Source: an uncultured Prevotellaceae bacterium
Lineage (GTDB): Bacteria; Bacteroidota; Bacteroidia; Bacteroidales; Bacteroidaceae
Length of the DNA stretch: 64,000 nucleotides
Assembly: GCA_902801375.1 (NCBI GenBank)
Contig: CADCIB010000003.1
Location: 1-64,000, forward strand
Reading direction: 5' to 3'
A program made the position numbers and the translations under genes. Shown piece after piece: positions 25,067-34,470 of this stretch. Under the pieces are notes generated by a model. That model did no database searches, was not told where the DNA came from, and saw only the letters and a list, made by a program, of their open reading frames with translations. Positions within the stretch are counted from its first letter, which is position 1. Each line of letters opens with the position of its first letter.

Positions 25067-25155
25067 GCCATACTGAACACATTCAAACAAGCCACACTGG
25101 ACACAGTCAACCAAGCCACACTGGACACAGTCAACCACGCCACACTGGGCAGGGA
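25067..25155. repeat. 24-bp tandem repeats between convergent genes
   Basis: GCCACACTGGACACAGTCAA-type units start at 25067 (diverged), 25091, 25115 and 25139 (partial). A hairpin GGCGTGG-CGGAA-CCACGCC lies just before them (25051-25069). It may end transcription from both sides, although no T-run follows. Confidence 0.75.
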
Positions 25156-27033
25156 CTATTCTTCTTCGAGGCGCTGAATGTAGCGGAAGAGCTTGGCATA
25201 GAAGGGATGACGGGCGAGGGTTGTGGTGTCGCCCAGAATGATGAGTTTCATGCGGGCACGAGTGATGGCCACATTCATGCGGCGCAGGTCAGAGAGAAAT
25301 CCGATCTGCCCCTCGTCGTTGGCACGTACTAAGGAAATGAGAATGACATCGCGCTCCTGCCCCTGAAAACCATCCACGGTGTTCACGCTGATGAGTTGGC
25401 GATAGGGCTTGAAGAATTCACGCTTGCGGATGAGCTGGCGCAAGTATTGCACCTGGGCGCGGTAGGGAGAGATGATGCCCACATCGATACGCTCCTCCAA
25501 AATGCGCGTGCGCCCCACCTTTTCATAATAATGTTGCAGCACGGCAAGGGTCAGTTCTGCCTCGGTCTTGTTGATGCGCCCGAAGGTCTCCCCCACAAAT
25601 TCCTCGCGGGCATCAATGTCGGAGGTATCAATCCAGGCGATGGGCAGGTCGTAGTCGAGAATGCCCCGATGGCTGACGGAGGGTGCCGACTCTACTTCCC
25701 CATGATAGAACCAATCTGAGGAAAAACGCATGATCTGGTCGTTCATGCGATATTGCATTTTCAGCAACGTCACTTCCTCGGGTTTATTCTCCACAATGCG
25801 CTCCATGAGCGTCACCTCCAATCCCCCTTTCTTCGCTGCCATGCTCTTGATGGTGGGCGGCAATTGGCAATGGTCGCCCGCCAAAACAACACGCGAAGCC
25901 TTGCGAATGGGAATCCAACAGGCTGCCTCCAAGGCCTGTGCAGCCTCGTCGATGAACAGCGTGCCAAACTTCATGCCTTGCAACAGCCGGTTGTCGCTAC
26001 CTACAAGGGTGCTGGCAATGACACGAGCTTCACCGAAAAGCTCGGCATTGATGCGAATCTCGAGTTCTGCGGCGCGGCTCTTCAGGCGGTCCATCTTTTG
26101 ATGATAGCCACTGTCGCCCCGACGGTGCCTGCCACGCAACTCACGAATGCTCTTGCGGATGGCCCACAACTGCGGATAGTCGGGGTGAGCCTCAAAACGA
26201 CGTTCGTAAGTAAAGGAGAGCATTTTGTCATTAACACGGGTGGGGTTTCCGATGCGCAGGACATTCACCCCACGATCCATAAGTTTCTCAGAAATCCAGT
26301 CGACCGCCATGTTGCTCTGCGCACACACCAACACCTGCGGCTCACGGCGCAAGGTCTCATAGACGGCCTCCACGAGCGTAGTGGTCTTGCCCGTTCCTGG
26401 AGGGCCGTGTACGATGGCCACATCCTTAGCCCGCAATACGCGGTTGACAGCCTGTTCCTGTGTGGAGTTCAGATAGGGGAAGCGCATAGGCTCGAAGATG
26501 AAATGCTGGGCTTTCAGTGTCTTGGAATAGAACAAGTCGCGCAGATAGGCCAACCGGTTGTTCTTGGCGTTGATCACCTTTTCCAAAGCATTGGCCATCG
26601 TGCGGTAGCTGGTTTCATCGAAAGAGAGCTGAATGCCCAGTCCCTCTGTGTTCTGCAGTTCGATGATGCTGGTACCATCGGGCACGGCCACCACCATACG
26701 GTCGCCGTCGACGTAGCTCACCGTAGCCGTGTATTTGAAATACTTGACGGGAGTATCCTTTTGAGGAGCGGGGAGCGACACAAAGAACACCACCGGTCGC
26801 CCGAACTCAAAATTATGCTCAATGTCCTCGTCGGCCGTACGATTGACCTCCACCACCAGTTGGTTCAAGCTGTTGTAGTAGCTACGTCCCACACGGAGCG
26901 GCCACCAGGCATCTCCTCGCTTGATGAGACGATGCATGCCGCGAGCCTCCGTCTGCTGGCGGAAGGTTTCGCGCTCGCACTCATACTCAATATCGAGCAG
27001 CAGGCGTTGTTGCAACAGCTTCTGAAGTTCCAC
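25156..27033 (-). CDS. SF1 helicase of the IGHMBP2/Upf1-like type
   Basis: 625 aa. Walker A motif GPPGTGKTTTLVEA (about residues 214-227), Walker B-type DEAAQALEA, then QYRMNDQIMRFSS, NTVDGFQGQERDVI and RRMNVAITRARMKL, the standard SF1B motif series. It is a cytoplasmic DNA/RNA helicase; its role is not known in Bacteroidota. Residues about 83-92 (SLPAPQKD) come from a heptamer repeat. It is the last gene of the operon, 10 nt after the PfkB kinase. Confidence 0.92.
   Translation of the reverse strand: MELQKLLQQRLLLDIEYECERETFRQQTEARGMHRLIKRGDAWWPLRVGRSYYNSLNQLVVEVNRTADEDIEHNFEFGRPVVFFVSLPAPQKDTPVKYFKYTATVSYVDGDRMVVAVPDGTSIIELQNTEGLGIQLSFDETSYRTMANALEKVINAKNNRLAYLRDLFYSKTLKAQHFIFEPMRFPYLNSTQEQAVNRVLRAKDVAIVHGPPGTGKTTTLVEAVYETLRREPQVLVCAQSNMAVDWISEKLMDRGVNVLRIGNPTRVNDKMLSFTYERRFEAHPDYPQLWAIRKSIRELRGRHRRGDSGYHQKMDRLKSRAAELEIRINAELFGEARVIASTLVGSDNRLLQGMKFGTLFIDEAAQALEAACWIPIRKASRVVLAGDHCQLPPTIKSMAAKKGGLEVTLMERIVENKPEEVTLLKMQYRMNDQIMRFSSDWFYHGEVESAPSVSHRGILDYDLPIAWIDTSDIDAREEFVGETFGRINKTEAELTLAVLQHYYEKVGRTRILEERIDVGIISPYRAQVQYLRQLIRKREFFKPYRQLISVNTVDGFQGQERDVILISLVRANDEGQIGFLSDLRRMNVAITRARMKLIILGDTTTLARHPFYAKLFRYIQRLEEE
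26758..26785. repeat. Heptamer repeat inside the SF1 helicase gene
   Basis: Minus strand CGCTCCC CGCTCCT CAAAAGG, the same order and end as the array in the M16 gene, giving SLPAPQ. Confidence 0.55.
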
Positions 27034-27043
27034 GATTGGAGTT

Positions 27044-27919
27044 TTAGGCGGTTTCCATCAGGTGGCAAATGTCTTCGATGGTGCCGTTGAAGGGACCCGG
27101 ATGTTCTATCTTCAGCGTACACATAGCGGCGGCAAAGCGCCCAGCCTCATCGCAGGGAACCCCCTTGCCGCGACAGTAGAGATAGCCCGTTGAGAAGGTG
27201 TCGCCACAACCTGTCACATCCACATTCTTCTTGGGTGTGAAGGCTGGAATGTCGTAGAACTTCTCGCCGGCATAGATGAGCGAGCCATAGCTGCCGAAGG
27301 TGACCACCACTTCGCGCACACCCCATCCAGCAATGACGCGAGCCACACGACGCGGGTCCTTCTCGCCCGTCACCACTTCCATCTCATACTCGTTGAGTTT
27401 CAGCGTGTCGGTCATTTCCAACACGCGGCGCTTGTCGGCCCAGTCAATCGCATATACCTGCTCGCCACGCACTTCGCGCAGATAGCCCTGCACGTCGATG
27501 CTCACCCGCCCACGATTGGCGAGGCACTCCACGACCTCAGGCGAGAAATCATCGCTGAGCAAAGAGCCCAAATGGAACATCTTCGCCTCAAGGCCTTTCA
27601 CCTGGTCAACGGTAAAAGCGTCCGAACGGGCGAGCACCCTTTGTGTGCGCTCATTTTTGTTAGCACCGTATTTGTTTTCAAAAAACACGGTATCGCGGCT
27701 TTCGAAAGCCTTCACATCGATGCCCTCGCGACGCATCTTCTCGACAGCCTCCATATCCTTGGGAGCTATCGAAGTGACCAACTGAAACGACACATCCTTG
27801 GGCAGGCAATTCATGCCATAAGCGAAATAGTAGGCCGTTCCACCGTTTTGATAGAACTCATTGTCGGGCGTGACAATCTTGTCGAGCGTGATATGCCCAA
27901 TGCAGCAAATATCCTTCAT
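27044..27919 (-). CDS. PfkB family carbohydrate/nucleoside kinase
   Basis: 291 aa from the ATG at 27919 (MKDICCIGHITLDKIVTP), two codons into the longest frame and 9 nt after the tricorn stop. Ribokinase fold: NGGTAYYFAYGMN near residue 27 and DVTGCGDTFSTGYLY near 245, with the catalytic Asp. It differs clearly from the other PfkB protein in the window. The substrate is not known. Co-transcribed between a tricorn-like protease and an SF1 helicase. Confidence 0.88.
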   Translation of the reverse strand: MKDICCIGHITLDKIVTPDNEFYQNGGTAYYFAYGMNCLPKDVSFQLVTSIAPKDMEAVEKMRREGIDVKAFESRDTVFFENKYGANKNERTQRVLARSDAFTVDQVKGLEAKMFHLGSLLSDDFSPEVVECLANRGRVSIDVQGYLREVRGEQVYAIDWADKRRVLEMTDTLKLNEYEMEVVTGEKDPRRVARVIAGWGVREVVVTFGSYGSLIYAGEKFYDIPAFTPKKNVDVTGCGDTFSTGYLYCRGKGVPCDEAGRFAAAMCTLKIEHPGPFNGTIEDICHLMETA

Positions 27920-27928
27920 AAACAAATA

Positions 27929-30900
27929 TTATTGGAGAAGCTCCCTGACGGCGCGTTCGAGCTGGCGGTCGCGGCCTGAGAGGTAGTCTTCGGGGGTGTT
28001 ATAGACTTCAATATCAGGTTCCAACTGATTGTTCTCACCATAACGGCCATCCATGCCCACGCATCCCACCTGCGGGATACCATAGATCATCGTGGGATCG
28101 ATCATCGTCTCCCACCACACGGCGGTCATCGTACCGGCTACGGGTGTGCCGATGAGTTTGCCGATGCCCAGCGTCTTGTAGACCCAAGGGAAGCCGTGAC
28201 CATTGCTATAGTCGTCTTCGCAGATGAGCACGCACGAGGGCTTGTTCCACTTGTTGAAGGGGTCGTCGCCCACGTACTTGCCGCGTGGAACGAACTTCTG
28301 GTATTGCTTTCCACCAAGCAACGTACACAAGTCGTCGTGCAACCAACCGCCACCATTATGGCGTTCGTCCACAATGACGGCTTTCTTCTGACGGTTTTTG
28401 TCTGAGAGCAGTTCACGATAGACGGTGCGGAAACTCTCGCTGTCCATCGCCTTCACATGTACATAGGCCAGCTGTCCACCTGAGAGGCTGTCCACCATCG
28501 CGCGGTTGCGGTCCACCCAGCGCTTGTAGAGCAGTTCTGCCTGCTCCTCACGGCTGATGGCCTTGACCGTCACCTCGAAACGCTTACCCATCTTGGGATT
28601 GAAAATGTCGAGGCGCACCTTTTTGCCGGCTTTGCCATCAAGCATCCAGTTGTAGTCCTCGCCGGCCTTGATATCGTTGCCGTCGATGCGCTCAATGATG
28701 CACCCTGCGGTGACTCCTGTATTCTTCACGGCGAAGGGTCCGCGCTTGACGATCTCGTCGATGCGGATGCCGTCGCCCTGATAGCCATAGTCAACGAAGA
28801 TGCCCAGTTCGGCTCGCTGCAGGCGCGGTCCGTCGGCATAATAGCGGGCTCCTGTGTGCGAGGCATTCAGCTCGCCCAGCATCTCAGAGAGCATGTCGGC
28901 AAAATCGTAGTTGTTGTTGATATGCGGCAGGAACCGCCGATAGGTTTCGCGATAAGCATTCCAGTCCACATTGTGGAGGTCTTCCTTGTAGAACTTATCT
29001 TTAATCTGCTGCCACACATGGTCGAACATATAGGCGCGCTCATCGTAGGGACGGTGGTTGAACTCCGCCTCGAAGTCGATGGACGTAGGACTTCCCTTGG
29101 CGATGTCGACCTTCTTGATGCCCGAACTGGTGCAGACGAAGAGATTCTTAAAGTCTTTGTCGGCCTTCATGTCGCCGCGTCCAATGTCTTTCATCACGAT
29201 TTCCGTCTTGTTCTCGCGCATATCGTGCTTCCAGAGGTCCATACCTTTCTCGAAGGCAGCCTGATAGTAGAGCGTGTCGCCGCCTGGCGAGAGAATGGCG
29301 TCGCCCAGACGGGAAGAGTTCACGGTGAGCCTGACAATGCGGTCGCGGCAGTTCTCAAGGTCGAACTTCAGCGGTTCTACGGCAGGTTTGCTGTCTTTCT
29401 CCTTGGCGGCATTCTTACCTTTTCCTTTATTCTTGGAAGACTTGTCCGACTTCTTTGCGTCCGACTTGCCGTCGTCCTTCTTTTCCTTAGCGGCCTCTTT
29501 GGCTGCCTCTTCGGCCATCACCTTTTCTTCTTTGCTCATACGGAAATGCTCATAGGCATCGAGGTCGAAAAACATCATGTAGATGTCTGCCTCAGCCCCC
29601 CAGCTGCCGTGACTGCGGTAGCCGGCGCGGTCGCTCTCGAAAATCATGGCCTTGCCGCCCAACACCCACTTGGCGCTGCCCTCGTTGTAGCCGCTCTCCG
29701 TGAGGTTGTAGATTTCCTGTGAGCCTGATGCGCTGACCAAAGCCACATCCTGCGCATTCCAACCGCCGTTGCCGATGTAGGAAGAAAGGAGCCAACGCGA
29801 GTCGGGACTCCACTCATACCATACGTCGCCATCCTGGTAAGAGAAGATATATTTGCCGTCCATCAGCGTGCGCACAGCCTTCGATTTCAGGTCGATGGCG
29901 CGCAGCGCTCCGCGGTCTTCGAGGAAGGCCACCGTCTTGCCGTCGGGACTGTATTTGGGCAGCAGCGAGCAATGGTCTGTCTGTGTCAGTCGCTCTTCCT
30001 TGAGGTCAGTGGCATAGGAGAAGCGTTTCTCCTCTTTTTTCACCAACGAGGTCTGGTAGATTTGCCAGATCCCCTCGCGCTCAGAGGCATAGAGGATGCT
30101 GCGGCCGTCGGGCGAGAAACTGATGTTGCGCTCCTGCTCAGGCGTGTCGGTCACACGTTTTGTGGTCTTATAGTCAACAGAAGTGACATAGATGTCGCCG
30201 TGCATCGTGAAAGCGATGTCCTTGCCATCGGGCGAAAGGCTTATCTCGCGGGCACCCGACGACTGGATTCTGCGCACCAGGTCGCGATCGTTGCGGTCGG
30301 CACGGATGCTGACGTTCACCTTCTGGGGCTGCAACCCCTCGCGCAGGGTATAGATTTCGCCGTCGTAAGTATAGCAGAGAGTTCCGTTGGAAGCCACACT
30401 GAGGAAGCGAGCCGGATTGCCTTTGTGATGGGTGAGCTGCTGTTCCTTGCCTCCGTCGAGCGCACGCTTGTAGACGTTGAACGTGCCGTCCTGCTCGCTC
30501 AGATAGTAATAGGCCTGACCGTCGGCAGCCCAGCGCGGAGTACGGTCCTCGCCCTTGAACGAGGTAAGGCGTGTAAACTGTTCGCCACGTTTCAGCCAAA
30601 CATCACGGGTGATAGCACTGGTGTGGTGCTTGCGCATAGGGTCTTCATAGCCCTTGATGTCGTGGAAAAGGATGTCGCCAGCGCCATTCAAGCTCAAGTC
30701 CTGCATGGGGAACGCAGAGAAAAGGGTGGCCCTTCCGCCCTGAGTGCTCACTTTCCACACCTGCGGGAAGGAACTGCTGGGGAAGAGTATCGACTGCGAT
30801 GTAGGCATGTCGGTGGCCTCATAGAGCACGGTTTCGGCATCAAGAAACGCCTTGGGAACTTCCCGCCCGCTATGAGTAGTCAGCCGGCGAGGTTCCCCTC

Positions 30901-31186
30901 CTTCGCGACTCATCACATAGACATCGAGGCTCCCCTCGCGGGCAGAAGCGAAAGCCAGTTGGCTGCCGTCGGGACTCCATACGGGATAGGCATCGTAGGC
31001 CGCATTGGTTGTCAACTGCCGTGCCTCGCCACCTTGAACGGCTACGGTGAAGATGTCGCCTTTATAAGAAAAAGCGATGGTCTGACCGTCGGGCGAAATG
31101 GCACTATGGCGCAGCCACAACGGCGCGTTCTGGGCACTGGCAGAAAGCGCAATACCCAGAACGGCTATAGAGAAAAATCTTTTCAT
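27929..31186 (-). CDS. Exported tricorn-type S41 peptidase with TolB-like beta-propeller
   Basis: 1085 aa with a signal peptide (MKRFFSIAVLGIALSASAQ). Residues about 25-540 form WD40/TolB-like blades (repeated ISPDGQTIAF, WSPDGSQLAF, FSPDGRSILY). About 549-599 is a Lys/Ala/Asp-rich low-complexity stretch. Then follow a tricorn core domain, a PDZ domain (about 785-860) and an S41 peptidase domain with VDERHNGGGW and the candidate serine in EDDYSNGHGFPW. Tricorn proteases trim peptides; this copy would work in the periplasm or at the surface. It is fourth in the six-gene operon starting with tlpA. Confidence 0.93.
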   Translation of the reverse strand: MKRFFSIAVLGIALSASAQNAPLWLRHSAISPDGQTIAFSYKGDIFTVAVQGGEARQLTTNAAYDAYPVWSPDGSQLAFASAREGSLDVYVMSREGGEPRRLTTHSGREVPKAFLDAETVLYEATDMPTSQSILFPSSSFPQVWKVSTQGGRATLFSAFPMQDLSLNGAGDILFHDIKGYEDPMRKHHTSAITRDVWLKRGEQFTRLTSFKGEDRTPRWAADGQAYYYLSEQDGTFNVYKRALDGGKEQQLTHHKGNPARFLSVASNGTLCYTYDGEIYTLREGLQPQKVNVSIRADRNDRDLVRRIQSSGAREISLSPDGKDIAFTMHGDIYVTSVDYKTTKRVTDTPEQERNISFSPDGRSILYASEREGIWQIYQTSLVKKEEKRFSYATDLKEERLTQTDHCSLLPKYSPDGKTVAFLEDRGALRAIDLKSKAVRTLMDGKYIFSYQDGDVWYEWSPDSRWLLSSYIGNGGWNAQDVALVSASGSQEIYNLTESGYNEGSAKWVLGGKAMIFESDRAGYRSHGSWGAEADIYMMFFDLDAYEHFRMSKEEKVMAEEAAKEAAKEKKDDGKSDAKKSDKSSKNKGKGKNAAKEKDSKPAVEPLKFDLENCRDRIVRLTVNSSRLGDAILSPGGDTLYYQAAFEKGMDLWKHDMRENKTEIVMKDIGRGDMKADKDFKNLFVCTSSGIKKVDIAKGSPTSIDFEAEFNHRPYDERAYMFDHVWQQIKDKFYKEDLHNVDWNAYRETYRRFLPHINNNYDFADMLSEMLGELNASHTGARYYADGPRLQRAELGIFVDYGYQGDGIRIDEIVKRGPFAVKNTGVTAGCIIERIDGNDIKAGEDYNWMLDGKAGKKVRLDIFNPKMGKRFEVTVKAISREEQAELLYKRWVDRNRAMVDSLSGGQLAYVHVKAMDSESFRTVYRELLSDKNRQKKAVIVDERHNGGGWLHDDLCTLLGGKQYQKFVPRGKYVGDDPFNKWNKPSCVLICEDDYSNGHGFPWVYKTLGIGKLIGTPVAGTMTAVWWETMIDPTMIYGIPQVGCVGMDGRYGENNQLEPDIEVYNTPEDYLSGRDRQLERAVRELLQ

Positions 31187-31201
31187 GAAATGTTCAGTGA
31201 A

Positions 31202-31978
31202 TTATTTGACAGCCTTACGTGTAGCCTGGAGAATCTCGTTGCTATCGAACACGAAGGCCACGATGTGCATCATATCAGGATTCCATCCTTCGTCGAGCGT
31301 CGTGGTGTAGGTGGATTCTTTCTCGCCTGCACTGGCCGAAAGATTGAAGGGATCGCCAAAAATATCGTTGGTGAGCGATGTGCGGAACACGTGGTTGTGG
31401 ACGTAGTTTGCATCCCTTTCATTATTGGGCAGCAACTGGAGTTTCACGATACCATCCTCCGTGAGCCACAGCTGGAGTTTGCAGTTCACGTCTTCTGCGG
31501 TAGAGCCTATCACCTTCACCGTCAGCTGGCGCGAGGCCTCGTCGTAGGTGCGCTCCACCTTCAGGGTGACGGGGGTGGTCTTGCTCAGGGCTTCTCTGAC
31601 GGCGGCGCCATAGAGAGCCGGGTCCTTGATGGGTGCGCCACGATTGATCATTGCACTCGGCTGAGCGTCAATCTTGAAATAGTCGTAGTACTGGTTGCCG
31701 ATGTCGGTCACCAGGTCGGTCTTCTGGGCAAAGGGACCGCTATGAATGCCAACGGCAATCAGCGTGTCGACCCCGTACTGTTCCTGAAGTTTCTCTATCT
31801 CCGCGGAGGCTGCGGGGCAGTTGATGCAACGCTGGCCGGTGAAATCTTCGATGACGGTGCAACGTGCCACCTCTGGCGGTTTCACATAGACGAGGCGGTC
31901 TTCTTCGGCCACTTCATCGCAGGCTGTCAGCATCATCACGGCAGCGGCCATGAGGGCCAGTATGTTTCTTGCTTTCAT
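31202..31978 (-). CDS. Omp28-related outer-membrane lipoprotein with CxxC motif
   Basis: 258 aa. Lipoprotein signal with lipobox LTAC (Cys near residue 20). A thioredoxin-like part begins EDFTGQRCINCPAASAEI, with the pair CINC where thioredoxins carry CxxC, and the C-terminal half is beta-rich as in Porphyromonas Omp28. Neighbouring genes encode TlpA and DUF6029 with its own Cys pair, which points to a shared thiol-based function at the outer membrane (inference). Confidence 0.88.
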   Translation of the reverse strand: MKARNILALMAAAVMMLTACDEVAEEDRLVYVKPPEVARCTVIEDFTGQRCINCPAASAEIEKLQEQYGVDTLIAVGIHSGPFAQKTDLVTDIGNQYYDYFKIDAQPSAMINRGAPIKDPALYGAAVREALSKTTPVTLKVERTYDEASRQLTVKVIGSTAEDVNCKLQLWLTEDGIVKLQLLPNNERDANYVHNHVFRTSLTNDIFGDPFNLSASAGEKESTYTTTLDEGWNPDMMHIVAFVFDSNEILQATRKAVK

Positions 31979-32033
31979 TTTTTACCTTGATTTTGGGGTT
32001 GGTTGTCGCTGTGACAGCGACCTACTGAACTGA

Positions 32034-33683
32034 TTAGAAGGCGTAGGAATAATTAAGGGTGACGCCCTTGCTGGCAGGCACATAGCGGCACACGCCACCC
32101 GAGCAGTTGAAGCCGGCACGTGTGCGGCCATAGCCCACCATCAGACGGTGGCTGGCCTTGTTGAAGGTGACGAAGCCCTGATAGTAGTGATTATGGGTGG
32201 AGCCCACGTTGTACATATCCTGGACGGTGATCATCCAGTTGGGCAGCAGCGACAGCTCGAGCAGACCGAAAGCCCAGTCGCCCTCGTCTTCTTGGGTGAA
32301 GAGATACTGTGCCTCGCCGCGCAGGGTCACTTTCTTGGAGAACTGATACTTGCCGTCGGCCACAAGGATGTCGGAGTGAATCATGCCACCTTCGCCCTCA
32401 ACGACGGTCTTATTGTAGCGCTGGTTCATGTACATGAGGTTCAGCTTAAACGCCTTCGAGAGTTTCTTGCTGATCTGGATGTTCAGGTCCTGATAGTAGG
32501 TCTGGTCGCCCCAGCGCCAGAACGACGAGCCATAGCCGTTGGTGGCGTGGGCGTCGTTGCCTGTGTACATATTTTTATCGATGGCGTGCACATGTGAGAA
32601 GTTCACCTTCACGTTGGTGCCATACTTTCCACCCAGGAGGGTCTTCTTCTTGAAGATATAGCCCACTTCTGCCTGATAGGCCCATTCGCCCAGCGGCTGG
32701 GTGGCATAGGGATAGAGGGCGGCCAGAGCATAGGTATGGTCGAGCGTGAAAGCGGGCAGGTGGTTGATGAACGACGATGTGCCTTTCATCGACCTGCGGC
32801 TGCGCGACGACATATTGTCCGATCGCTTGGCCTGCAGGAGCACACTCATGCCGCGCTTCGAATAGCTGGTGGAGAGCATGGCCACATAGCCCTTGCGATA
32901 GATGTAGTTGTTGTCGGTGGAGGGGTCTTGCGACTTGTGGGCATATTCTGCCAGGATGGAGAAGTTGCCCTGCTGCAAACGGGCACGCAGGTCGTAGCTG
33001 TTGACGTTCTCGGGCAGCACCTTGCGGTGGGTCGGGTCGGCCATGATGACATCGTCGTCGGCACTTTCATGCTTGTTCACGAACGAACCGCCGAGGGTCA
33101 GATAAGTGCCTTTTTCCTGCATCTTCTGGCTCCACTGGTCGATGTTCAGTTCCACGTCGCCACCCGAAATCAGGGCTTTGTTCCAGTCCCAGTAGCAGCG
33201 TTGCTTACCGCTGAGAGCCTTGATGTTGACACCCTTCGCGGGTCGCAGCACCAAGCGGCCGCCCATCAGCGAATTGTCGATGCCCAGCGAGCGCTCCTCG
33301 TAGGTGCGGAGGATGAATCCTGAGCCAAACTGCTCGTAGAACGTGCCGAGCGTGAGCTCTGCCTTTTCCACACCGCCTTTCACATAGAAATGGGGCACAC
33401 CCCAGCCCTTGAAGTCGTTTTCGAATCCGGGCAGGGGGAACTTCATGAATTCCACGCGGGCACCCGCCTCCACGTATTTGCTGCGCAGACGAGCTTCGGC
33501 ATACGTATTGGTGAGTCCCCAGTCGTCGTATTTGCCCGTGCCGATGGCCTCGTCTTCCTGCGGAATGAGGATGTCGCTCTGTATGGAGCCGGTCACGGTT
33601 ATCTTTTTCGCATCGTCGGTCTGCGCCGTTGCCGAAAGGACAAAGGCCAGACAGGCGGCAAGTGTCAAGAGCTTCCTTTTCAT
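32034..33683 (-). CDS. DUF6029 family outer-membrane beta-barrel-like protein
   Basis: 549 aa from the ATG at 33683 (MKRKLLTLAACLAFVLSATAQ), with signal peptide. The remainder alternates amphipathic strands with aromatic girdles (for example YQAEVGYIFKK, WMITVQDMYNVG) and ends in a C-terminal phenylalanine (VTLNYSYAF), as expected for outer-membrane barrels. Two Cys near the end (CSGGVC) are notable in a barrel. Placed between tlpA and omp28; the order fits a conserved Bacteroidota group known to me by family names only. Substrate unknown. Confidence 0.82.
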   Translation of the reverse strand: MKRKLLTLAACLAFVLSATAQTDDAKKITVTGSIQSDILIPQEDEAIGTGKYDDWGLTNTYAEARLRSKYVEAGARVEFMKFPLPGFENDFKGWGVPHFYVKGGVEKAELTLGTFYEQFGSGFILRTYEERSLGIDNSLMGGRLVLRPAKGVNIKALSGKQRCYWDWNKALISGGDVELNIDQWSQKMQEKGTYLTLGGSFVNKHESADDDVIMADPTHRKVLPENVNSYDLRARLQQGNFSILAEYAHKSQDPSTDNNYIYRKGYVAMLSTSYSKRGMSVLLQAKRSDNMSSRSRRSMKGTSSFINHLPAFTLDHTYALAALYPYATQPLGEWAYQAEVGYIFKKKTLLGGKYGTNVKVNFSHVHAIDKNMYTGNDAHATNGYGSSFWRWGDQTYYQDLNIQISKKLSKAFKLNLMYMNQRYNKTVVEGEGGMIHSDILVADGKYQFSKKVTLRGEAQYLFTQEDEGDWAFGLLELSLLPNWMITVQDMYNVGSTHNHYYQGFVTFNKASHRLMVGYGRTRAGFNCSGGVCRYVPASKGVTLNYSYAF

Positions 33684-33694
33684 GGTCAATCTAA

Positions 33695-33730
33695 CAACTT
33701 GTCAACTCGTCAACTTGTTAACTTGTCAAC
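33695..33730. repeat. 36-bp octamer element (copy 3), tlpA-DUF6029 spacer
   Basis: CAACTTGT, CAACTCGT, CAACTTGT, TAACTTGT, CAAC: four and a half octamers. The last base is part of the tlpA stop codon (TAG on the minus strand). Confidence 0.88.
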
Positions 33731-34227
33731 TAATTATTCACCAATTCACGAACCTTTTCGATGAGCTCTTCCTCAGCTCCGTCGGCATAGCCGTTGTGGC
33801 GATAGACGATGTTGCCCTTGCCGTCGATAACCATTGTATAGGGGATGGTCACAATGCCGAGTGCATTCTTGAAGTCGCTGTTCGGGTCGAGCAGCACATC
33901 GTATTCCCATCCGTGGTTGTCGACCAGCGGCTTCACCTTATTGATGTTGTGGGCCTGGTCGATGCTGATGGCGATGAGTTTCACACCGGTTTCTTCCACC
34001 CACTCGTCGTAGACCTCGCTGATGGCGTCGAGCTCGCGGTTGCAGGGCTTGCACCAAGTGGCGAAGAAGTCAACGATCACGGGCTTGCCGCCGTTCAGGT
34101 TGGCCAGCGTGTCGGTGCGCACTTCCTTGCCGTCCATGCTCTTCAGGGTAAATGCGGGTAACTGCGCCTTTGCACTTTGGCAAATGGCGAATAATGCAAT
34201 CATCACGGTTAAAGCGTAATTCTTCAT
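33730..34227 (-). CDS. TlpA family thioredoxin-like protein (exported)
   Basis: 165 aa with a signal peptide (ending SAKAQ). Thioredoxin fold with active site FATWCKPCNREL (about residues 56-67) and the cis-Pro region TIPYTMVID. It should reduce or shuffle disulfides in the periplasm. First gene of a minus-strand operon that continues through DUF6029, omp28, the tricorn protease, the PfkB kinase and the SF1 helicase. Confidence 0.92.
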   Translation of the reverse strand: MKNYALTVMIALFAICQSAKAQLPAFTLKSMDGKEVRTDTLANLNGGKPVIVDFFATWCKPCNRELDAISEVYDEWVEETGVKLIAISIDQAHNINKVKPLVDNHGWEYDVLLDPNSDFKNALGIVTIPYTMVIDGKGNIVYRHNGYADGAEEELIEKVRELVNN

Positions 34228-34267
34228 GATTTTGAAAGTTGATTAAATGTTTTCGATAATTATCGTG

Positions 34268-34299
34268 CAAATTTAGTCATGATTTTTTAATTCAGCAAC
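34268..34299 (-). promoter_or_regulatory. Promoter of the tlpA operon
   Basis: Minus strand GTTG (34299-34296), 20 bp, TAAATTTG (34275-34268); leader of about 35 nt. Confidence 0.6.
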
Positions 34300-34435
34300 A
34301 TGGTGGGGGCGATTCTTGCTCATTTTTGTTGATTATTAACGAAAACCACTTCGCTTTCAGTATTTTTTTTCATACCTTTGATAGTGTCGAAGGTACTTTC
34401 GTTCGACAATAAAAATGAATATTTTTGATTTTCAT

Positions 34436-34466
34436 TTTGTATTGTTCTCACTTATCCGTACCTTTG
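34436..34466 (+). promoter_or_regulatory. Promoter of ribD
   Basis: TTTG (34436-34439), 19 bp, TACCTTTG (34459-34466). The ATG at 34471 lies 4 nt after the -7 box, so the message is likely leaderless or starts at a later codon. Confidence 0.75.
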
Positions 34467-34470
34467 CAAC

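Noticed and set aside
25054..25332. Open frame with repeated HTGHSQP
   Set aside because: Made by the 24-bp repeats and by the antisense of the helicase gene; no start signal.
29972..31990. Long open frame (672 codons) on the plus strand
   Set aside because: Antisense to the tricorn protease and omp28 genes, which have full domain support; the frame arises from codon bias. The same holds for 3813-5075, 25753-27090, 12537-13796 and 37995-39482.
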